Shown here: in pieces, positions 1 through 4,688 of the stretch
How positions within the stretch are numbered: the first letter of the stretch is position 1
Layout: every line of letters begins with the position of its first letter
Origin: Merdiplasma sp905207905
Lineage (GTDB): Bacteria; Bacillota; Clostridia; Lachnospirales; Lachnospiraceae
DNA: 7,157 nt
Assembly (NCBI GenBank): GCA_902475025.1
Contig: CABRXX010000096.1
Location: forward strand, 1 to 7,157
Reading direction: 5' to 3'
Translations under genes and position numbers: made by a program
The notes under the pieces: generated by a model
Seen by the model: the letters and a program-made list of their open reading frames with translations, nothing else
The model's database searches: none
What the model was told of the DNA's origin: nothing

Positions 1-21
1 GGAATTGTTTTTTCATTCAGA

Positions 22-61
22 AAGGGCAGTCCCTGCTTTTGTATTTCCTGCGACTGCCCTT
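22..61. terminator. Intrinsic terminator hairpin, possibly bidirectional
   Basis: A perfect 10-base-pair stem (22-31 AAGGGCAGTC with 52-61 GACTGCCCTT) encloses a 20-base loop. It begins 45 bases past the stop codon of the secreted-protein gene and is the natural end of the rlmH transcript. The tract after the stem is better on the plus strand (TTCTTTATATTTAT) than on the minus strand (TCTGAATG, with an A-run only further on). It may therefore also, or mainly, stop a convergent plus-strand gene ending left of the window. The stem is seen directly; direction and function are inferred. Confidence 0.7.
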
Positions 62-106
62 CTTTATATTTATGAAATTGTCCGCCTTTTTATGACAGCT
101 GGAAAA

Positions 107-1642
107 TCATTCCGTTTCATCCAGCATCCCCATCTGATTCATCCAGTTATTTATATTTACTGCGATTTCATTGAAAAACTGCAGAAGTTCTCCGGGATTT
201 AACTCCAAAATCATTTTTTCCTGAGAGGAAGAGAGCGTTCCAGGATCAGCACAGAGAGAAAAGCTTCCGGTGATTCCTGCTTTCTCCCCTTCCGCCTCCA
301 GAGTCAGCCCGTCAACCTGGAAGGTAAAACCTTCGCCCGGCTTGATATCCGTAAATCTTCCATCCAGTTTCAGGAGTACCTCCTCTTCCTCCTCCCCCAA
401 AGACAAAGCAGCCAAAAGCCTCCGGCTCTCCGCCTCATAGGAAATTGTAATAGGCGTATCCCAATATTCCAGATATCCGTCCTCACGAACCATAAGCGTA
501 ATATTCGTCTCAAATCCCTCGGCGTTCTGTTCCGTCTGCTTGGTGACCCAGATGGATGCCTGGGATTCAGAATCTTCAATATCCATCCGAAGGTCAAAAA
601 CTCTCCAGGGATCCTTGGGATCTTCAAAAATGATCTGATATTCTGCTGTGACCGTTTCCGCTTCTGCATTTTCATAAGAACCAGAAAGCCCCTCTGACTC
701 TGTTGACGGATACTCCTGGGAGTAGGAAGAAATTTCTGTTTCCGGCTGCTGAAATTCCAGCCGATACCAGATTCTTTCTATCTGCTCATCCTTGACATAG
801 AATTTTAGGAGAATTTCCTCTCCAAGGGTCTCCCGCAAAGACTCTGCCGTCTCACTGGCCATCTGTTCTGCTGCCTGTTCCATATAGAAAAGATTCTCTG
901 GTGAAAGCTGAGCAGCCTCCTCAAAAAAAGTAAAGTACTCTGCCAGCAGTACCTCATAAATCTCCGCAAGATCTTCTGTCTGAACCGTCAGCTCATAAAC
1001 CGTCTGATCTTTCTCCTGCACTTTTTCCACCTGGTCAAGATCTGACAATTGGGAGGTAATATCGGAATTTTTCAGGACTTCCTTCTGGTTCGGAAGCATC
1101 GGATCCGGATAAAAATCTAAATTCACCTCCGGTATCTCTGGAAGTTCCCCTAAAAGCTGTTCCAGCGCGGAGCCCTTATACTGTTCCTGAAAATTTCCGG
1201 ATCGAATCCCAACTGCTCCCTCAAAAAACTGTGGAAGCTTCAAGGCCAGCTTTTCCGTATCTCCATAAAGAAGTATCTCAAAAACGGAGTCTTCTTCACT
1301 GCCCATATCAAAATCAAATTGCCATTGTTTCTGTTTTGGATCTACACTTCCGGAAATCTCTGCATATCCGCTGGGAGATTCTTCCGGAGACAAACCCGTA
1401 AAGACCGCCGTATCCTGAGAGGAGACCGCTCCTGAAAGAGAAAAGGAAAAGCCTTGCGCCTTCATAGCCTCCTGAAGCTGCTCCAGCCCCAGCTGCTCAC
1501 TTAACATGGAGGGCTGCTGGATATTCTGTTTTTCAAAGATGTGGGCCAGTTCCTCCAGAGAATCCGCCAAAGCTGGTGCTGCCAGACAGGTCTCTGCTGC
1601 CAGAGTCCCTGCCAACAAAATCATTTTCTGAAATTTTCTCAT
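107..1642 (-). CDS. Uncharacterised secreted acidic protein (511 aa)
   Basis: I do not recognise the family. The N-terminus is a Sec-type signal peptide: basic start (MRKFQK), hydrophobic segment from about residue 7 to 25, and an ALA|DS signal peptidase I site after residue 26. Cys19 is not in a proper lipobox, so a soluble exported protein is more likely than a lipoprotein. No further membrane segment is visible, so it should be released or lie between membrane and wall. The mature protein is rich in Glu and Asp (five Glu in a row at 417-421) and in alternating short strands suggesting beta sheets. A helical part spans about 224-275. The stretch near 215-235 (YELTVQTEDLAEIYEVLL) recalls strand-then-helix patterns of LppX/LolA-like carrier folds, but this is only an impression. 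The start is supported by AAAGGAG six bases upstream (1649-1655). The gene lies 30 bases after rlmH with no terminator between, so the two are probably cotranscribed. Gene confidence is high; function is unknown. Confidence 0.9.
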   Translation of the reverse strand: MRKFQKMILLAGTLAAETCLAAPALADSLEELAHIFEKQNIQQPSMLSEQLGLEQLQEAMKAQGFSFSLSGAVSSQDTAVFTGLSPEESPSGYAEISGSVDPKQKQWQFDFDMGSEEDSVFEILLYGDTEKLALKLPQFFEGAVGIRSGNFQEQYKGSALEQLLGELPEIPEVNLDFYPDPMLPNQKEVLKNSDITSQLSDLDQVEKVQEKDQTVYELTVQTEDLAEIYEVLLAEYFTFFEEAAQLSPENLFYMEQAAEQMASETAESLRETLGEEILLKFYVKDEQIERIWYRLEFQQPETEISSYSQEYPSTESEGLSGSYENAEAETVTAEYQIIFEDPKDPWRVFDLRMDIEDSESQASIWVTKQTEQNAEGFETNITLMVREDGYLEYWDTPITISYEAESRRLLAALSLGEEEEEVLLKLDGRFTDIKPGEGFTFQVDGLTLEAEGEKAGITGSFSLCADPGTLSSSQEKMILELNPGELLQFFNEIAVNINNWMNQMGMLDETE

Positions 1643-1672
1643 AGAAATCTCCTTTCTGCTGCAAGCCTGAAA

Positions 1673-2152
1673 CTATTTATGATAGGGCTCATGGTGGATA
1701 ATGCGGTAAGACCGGTAGACCTGTTCCAGCAAAATCACCCGCATCAGCTGGTGTGGGAAGGTCATATCTGAAAAGGACAGCAGATAATCTGCCCTTTTTA
1801 ACACCTCCGGTGCCAGTCCAAGAGAGCCTCCGATTATAAAGGTAACGTGGCTTTTCCCCTGAATAGCCAGTTTTTCAATAGTACAGGCAAATTTTTCAGA
1901 GGTAAGTTTTTGTCCTTCAATAGCCAGAGCAATCACATAGGAATCTTCTTTTATAGCCTTTAGGATTCGCTGACCTTCTCGCTCCTTGATCTGAGCCTCC
2001 AGGGCCGGACTGGCCCCTTCCGGTGTCTGTTCGTCCGGCAGCTCCGCAATCGCAAGCCTGCAGTAACGGCTTAATCGCTTGCTGTACTCTTTGATCGCTT
2101 CTTTCAGGTAGTTCTCTTTTATTTTTCCAACGCAGATCACGGTAATAGTCAT
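1673..2152 (-). CDS. rlmH: 23S rRNA (pseudouridine-1915-N3)-methyltransferase RlmH
   Basis: RlmH uses S-adenosylmethionine to methylate N3 of pseudouridine 1915 in helix 69 of 23S rRNA, acting in the cytoplasm on assembled 70S ribosomes. It is a small SPOUT (trefoil-knot) enzyme that works as a homodimer. At 159 residues it has the standard length of the family. The SAM-binding loop is visible as FIIGGSLGL (residues 105-113). The family's C-terminal signature runs from PHQLMR (133-138) through EQVYRSYRI to the final HHEPYHK. The middle motif is IALAIEGQKLTSEKFA (74-89). The ATG at 2152 is preceded by AAGGA (2160-2164) at a seven-base spacing. The gene starts 28 bases after a strong terminator, with no convincing promoter in between, so how it is transcribed is unclear. 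It is followed 30 bases later by the secreted-protein gene. In staphylococci the 3' end of this gene is the SCCmec integration site; no such element is seen here. Confidence 0.97.
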   Translation of the reverse strand: MTITVICVGKIKENYLKEAIKEYSKRLSRYCRLAIAELPDEQTPEGASPALEAQIKEREGQRILKAIKEDSYVIALAIEGQKLTSEKFACTIEKLAIQGKSHVTFIIGGSLGLAPEVLKRADYLLSFSDMTFPHQLMRVILLEQVYRSYRIIHHEPYHK

Positions 2153-2180
2153 ATAGTTATCCTTATATAAAATGAAAAGT

Positions 2181-2229
2181 AAAAAAGGACGGCCAACAAA
2201 TCGCTATTCAAATCTGTCGGCTGTCCTTT
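2181..2229 (-). terminator. Intrinsic terminator of the nfnAB operon
   Basis: Read on the minus strand, AAAGGAC (2223-2229) and GCCGACA (2215-2221) pair with TGTTGGC (2192-2198) and GTCCTTT (2184-2190). This gives two 7-base-pair stem halves separated by one mismatch (2191/2222), including one G-T wobble, with a 16-base loop. Six T residues (2181-2186) overlap and follow the stem base. The hairpin starts about 43 bases after the nfnB stop codon. The plus strand has no T-run after the stem, so it works for leftward transcription only. Confidence 0.9.
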
Positions 2230-2233
2230 CTCC

Positions 2234-2251
2234 GGCTAAAATTTATTAGCC
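2234..2251. other. Small 6-bp hairpin in the nfnB 3' region
   Basis: GGCTAA (2234-2239) pairs exactly with TTAGCC (2246-2251) around a six-base loop, between the nfnB stop codon and the main terminator. On the plus strand it is followed by CTGTTTTTC, so it could weakly stop antisense transcription. On the minus strand it would be a 3' stem in the nfnAB messenger just ahead of the terminator. The pairing is seen; any role is inferred. Confidence 0.4.
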
Positions 2252-2272
2252 CTGTTTTTCTCTTATAAACTC

Positions 2273-3664
2273 TTACTGTTTGTTTCTAATGTACTCGTCA
2301 ATGCCCTTTGCAGCAGTTTTGCCGGCTCCCATAGCCAGAATAACGGTAGCTGCTCCGGTCACAGCATCGCCGCCTGCGAATACGGCAGCCTTGGATGTCG
2401 CTCCTGTGGACTCCTCCGCAATGATGCATTTTCTCTTGTTCGTGTCCAGTCCGTAGGTCGTAGAAGCAATCAGCGGGTTGGGAGAAGTTCCCAGAGACAT
2501 GATCACCGTATCCAGCTCCAGATCAAACTCAGAACCCGGAATCTCTACCGGGCGTCTTCTTCCGGATGCATCCGGCTCGCCAAGCTCCATCTTAATGCAG
2601 GTCATACCTTTTACAAAGCCATTCTCATCCACCAGGATCTCCTTGGGATTGGTCAGCAGATCAAAGATAATGCCCTCTTCCTTAGCATGATGTACTTCTT
2701 CCGCTCTGGCAGGAAGCTCAGCCTCACTGCGGCGGTATACAATATGTACCTCAGCCCCAAGACGAAGAGCGGTTCTTGCTGCATCCATAGCCACGTTTCC
2801 GCCGCCCACTACAGCCACCTTTTTGCCGTGAACAATAGGTGTGTCATAGTCATCGCGGAAAGCCTTCATCAGATTGTTTCTGGTCAGATACTCATTGGCG
2901 GAGAATACACCTTTTGCCTGCTCTCCGGGAATCCCCATGAACATGGGAAGTCCGGCGCCGGAGCCGATAAATACAGCCTCAAAGCCCTCGTCCTGCAGAA
3001 GATCATCAATCGTAACCGATTTGCCCACTACCACATTCGTCTCGATCTTAACGCCAAGAGCTTTTACATTCTCCACTTCCTTTGCTACTACCTCATCCTT
3101 AGGCAGACGGAACTCGGGAATACCGTAAACCAGAACGCCGCCAGCTTTGTGCAGCGCCTCAAAGATGGTTACCTCATAGCCCATTTTAGCCAGATCTCCG
3201 GCACAGGTAAGTCCGGAAGGGCCGGAACCGATGACTGCAACCTTATGGCCATTCTTTTGGGCTGGAGCTTCCGGTTTGATGCCATTCTCCCTTGCCCAGT
3301 CCGCAACAAAGCGCTCCAGTTTTCCAATGGAAACAGGCTCTCCCTTGATGCCGCGAATACATCTTCCCTCACACTGGGATTCCTGAGGACAGACACGTCC
3401 GCAGATAGCAGGAAGTGCACTGGACAAAGAGATTACCTTGTAAGCTTCTTCCATATTTCCTTCTTTTACTTCAGCGATAAAGGAAGGAATATCAATATTT
3501 ACGGGACATCCCTCTACACACTTGGCATTTTTGCAGTGAATACATCTGCTGGCCTCTTCCATGGCCTCCTCTTTTGTATAGCCAAGACATACCTCATCAA
3601 AATTTGTAGCTCTCACCTTGGGATCCTGTTCTGATACAGGAACTTTCTTTAATACGTCTGCCAT
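2273..3664 (-). CDS. nfnB: NADH-dependent ferredoxin:NADP+ oxidoreductase, large subunit NfnB (GltA/GltD-like)
   Basis: This is the NADPH-side subunit of the NfnAB transhydrogenase, which carries the bifurcating FAD and two [4Fe-4S] clusters. The complex catalyses, reversibly, reduced ferredoxin + NADH + 2 NADP+ to oxidised ferredoxin + NAD+ + 2 NADPH in the cytoplasm. The 463-residue length fits NfnB. An N-terminal iron-sulfur domain carries Cys 41, 44, 49, 53 and Cys 88, 92, 98, 102. The FAD Rossmann motif GSGPSG is at 146-151 and the NADPH motif GGGNVAMD at 287-294, followed by YRRSEAELPAR (310-320). The C-terminal FAD-contacting segment with GGD is at 431-433. Automated pipelines often call this family the small subunit of glutamate synthase (gltA/gltD). 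No glutamate synthase large subunit is present, and the partner upstream is nfnA, so NfnB is favoured. Its ATG overlaps the nfnA stop by one base and it has a strong ribosome binding site inside nfnA. Sure of the family, fairly sure of the specific role. Confidence 0.93.
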   Translation of the reverse strand: MADVLKKVPVSEQDPKVRATNFDEVCLGYTKEEAMEEASRCIHCKNAKCVEGCPVNIDIPSFIAEVKEGNMEEAYKVISLSSALPAICGRVCPQESQCEGRCIRGIKGEPVSIGKLERFVADWARENGIKPEAPAQKNGHKVAVIGSGPSGLTCAGDLAKMGYEVTIFEALHKAGGVLVYGIPEFRLPKDEVVAKEVENVKALGVKIETNVVVGKSVTIDDLLQDEGFEAVFIGSGAGLPMFMGIPGEQAKGVFSANEYLTRNNLMKAFRDDYDTPIVHGKKVAVVGGGNVAMDAARTALRLGAEVHIVYRRSEAELPARAEEVHHAKEEGIIFDLLTNPKEILVDENGFVKGMTCIKMELGEPDASGRRRPVEIPGSEFDLELDTVIMSLGTSPNPLIASTTYGLDTNKRKCIIAEESTGATSKAAVFAGGDAVTGAATVILAMGAGKTAAKGIDEYIRNKQ

Positions 3665-4554
3665 TATTCGTCACCTCCGCAATGTCCGCATCCGCCGTGA
3701 TGGGTCTCACCCTCCTGCTCTTTCAAAAGAGCACGGCCTTCCTCGGTTTTATACATGGTAGCACGTTTCATAGCAGCATCAAAATCTACCAGATGGCCGT
3801 CAAATTCCGGGCCGTCTACACATGCGAATTTTACCTCGTCTCCTACCATCAGACGGCAGGCTCCGCACATTCCTGTTCCATCTACCATGATGGGGTTCAT
3901 GCTGACGATGGTATGTAAATTGTGTTTCTTTGTGGTAAGGCAGCAGAATTTCATCATGATCATGGGCCCGATGGCTACGCAGTGATCATACTCCTTCCCT
4001 TCAGAATCGATCAGATCATCAATCACTTTTGTTACCATACCGCTGCGTCCGTAAGAACCGTCATCAGTAGTCACGTACACATTGGCAGCAACTTTTTTCA
4101 TCTCTTCTTCCAGAATCACGAGATCCTTGGTCTTTGCGCCGATGATCACATCTGCCTCAATACCATGCTCATGAAGCCACTTCACCTGGGGATAAACAGG
4201 GGCAGTTCCCACGCCGCCTGCAACAAAGAGAATCTTTTTCTTTTTCACTTCCTCAAGGGGATCTGTGCAAAGATCAGATGGTTTTCCCAGAGGTCCTACA
4301 AAATCCATAAAAGAATCGCCGGCCTTCAGTCCCACATATCTGTGAGTAGAAGCTCCTATTGGCTGGAACACAATCGTAATCGTTCCCTTTTCCCGGTCAT
4401 AATCGCAGATTGTCAAGGGAACTCTCTCTGCCTCTTCATCCAGCTTCACAATAATAAACTGGCCCGGCAAACAACGTTTTGCAACGCGCGGAGCTTCTAC
4501 TACCATCTCGTAGATATTGCCCGCAAGAGTCTTTGCTTCCAAAATCTTGTACAT
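3664..4554 (-). CDS. nfnA: NADH-dependent ferredoxin:NADP+ oxidoreductase, small subunit NfnA
   Basis: The small subunit of NfnAB, related to ferredoxin-NADP reductase and to dihydroorotate dehydrogenase PyrK, binds NAD(H), one FAD and one [2Fe-2S] cluster. The protein is 296 residues from the chosen start. An FAD-binding beta-barrel occupies about 1-100, with the flavin motif RVPLTI at 44-49. The NAD-binding domain has LFVAGGVGTAPVYPQ at 109-123. The cluster motif has Asp225, Cys230, Cys233 and Cys245. Asp in the first position, where PyrK has Cys, agrees with the one-Asp, three-Cys cluster described for NfnA. An in-frame ATG 13 codons upstream (4593) has no ribosome binding site, whereas the ATG at 4554 has GGAGG six bases away and starts MYKILEAK, as expected for the fold. 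The protein ends in a His-, Gly- and Cys-rich tail (285-296, HHGGCGHCGGDE). It is the first gene of a two-gene operon with nfnB, behind its own promoter. Confidence 0.94.
   Translation of the reverse strand: MYKILEAKTLAGNIYEMVVEAPRVAKRCLPGQFIIVKLDEEAERVPLTICDYDREKGTITIVFQPIGASTHRYVGLKAGDSFMDFVGPLGKPSDLCTDPLEEVKKKKILFVAGGVGTAPVYPQVKWLHEHGIEADVIIGAKTKDLVILEEEMKKVAANVYVTTDDGSYGRSGMVTKVIDDLIDSEGKEYDHCVAIGPMIMMKFCCLTTKKHNLHTIVSMNPIMVDGTGMCGACRLMVGDEVKFACVDGPEFDGHLVDFDAAMKRATMYKTEEGRALLKEQEGETHHGGCGHCGGDE
3671..3678 (-). promoter_or_regulatory. Ribosome binding site of nfnB, inside nfnA
   Basis: GGAGGTGA, close to a full anti-16S complement, sits six bases before the nfnB ATG and is encoded by the last Gly-Gly-Asp codons of nfnA. 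With the TAATG stop-start overlap it shows that the two subunits are translated in a coupled way, fitting 1:1 assembly. Confidence 0.9.
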
Positions 4555-4560
4555 AACATA

Positions 4561-4565
4561 CCTCC
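4561..4565 (-). promoter_or_regulatory. Ribosome binding site of nfnA, decides the start
   Basis: GGAGG lies six bases upstream of the ATG at 4554. The alternative in-frame ATG at 4593 is preceded by GTTACA with no purine-rich site, so this element fixes the start at 4554. Confidence 0.9.
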
Positions 4566-4593
4566 AACTATTATCATGCGGAACGCTGTTCAT

Positions 4594-4605
4594 TGTAACG
4601 TTTCA
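4594..4605. promoter_or_regulatory. CpG-centred dyad in the nfnAB leader, possible operator
   Basis: The plus strand reads TGTAACGTTTCA; five of the six base pairs of the dyad are symmetric, around a perfect AACGTT core. The form TG-N-AACGTT-N-CA resembles operators of LacI-family repressors, which often centre on CG. It lies about 30-40 bases downstream of the predicted transcript start and 29 bases before the ribosome binding site, where a bound protein could block elongation. The symmetry is seen; a regulator is only inferred. Confidence 0.3.
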
Positions 4606-4613
4606 CACCTGGT

Positions 4614-4627
4614 CCTGTCTAAACAGG
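4614..4627. promoter_or_regulatory. 14-base near-palindrome in the nfnAB leader
   Basis: CCTGTCTAAACAGG is symmetric except for one central pair: CCTGT and ACAGG form five pairs around CTAA. It lies about 8-21 bases after the predicted transcript start. The GT-N-TA-N-AC arrangement recalls operators of HutC-type GntR repressors, with one base off. It could equally be a short stem stabilising the 5' end of the messenger. Low certainty about function. Confidence 0.3.
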
Positions 4628-4640
4628 CCAACACACTTTA

Positions 4641-4669
4641 AGTATAAAACAAAGGTCATCAAAATTCAA
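4641..4669 (-). promoter_or_regulatory. Sigma-A-type promoter of nfnAB
   Basis: On the minus strand the -35 hexamer TTGAAT (4664-4669) and -10 hexamer TATACT (4641-4646) are separated by exactly 17 bases. They match the vegetative consensus at 4 of 6 and 5 of 6 positions. Transcription should begin near 4634-4636, giving a leader of about 80 bases to the nfnA ATG. The promoter begins about 20 bases after the ftsK stop codon. No clear terminator for ftsK is visible here, so some read-through into nfnAB is possible. Confidence 0.8.
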
Positions 4670-4688
4670 CAAAAATTCGCAGTTTTCT

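Noticed and set aside
370..675. Minus-strand 101-codon frame inside the secreted-protein gene
   Set aside because: It is an overlapping alternate frame with an Arg-rich product and no independent support.
1584..1588. Lipoprotein signal (Cys19) in the secreted protein
   Set aside because: The preceding residues Ala-Glu-Thr do not form a lipobox, and a clean ALA|DS signal peptidase I site follows.
2687..3634. Plus-strand reading frame of 315 codons
   Set aside because: It lies wholly antisense to nfnB, whose protein is strongly conserved. The translation shows no domain and there is no ribosome binding site context worth trusting.
4555..4593. Upstream ATG that would add 13 residues to NfnA
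   Set aside because: There is no ribosome binding site before it, the extra residues do not fit the fold, and the downstream ATG has GGAGG at ideal spacing.
4591..4608. Rex-type redox operator (TTGTGAA-N4-TTCACAA) in the nfnAB leader
   Set aside because: A GTGTGAA half-site is present, but the facing half is two bases too close and matches poorly, so the Rex spacing is not met.
3922..4641. Plus-strand reading frame of 239 codons
   Set aside because: It is antisense to nfnA and its promoter. The product is His- and Cys-rich nonsense typical of a reversed conserved gene.
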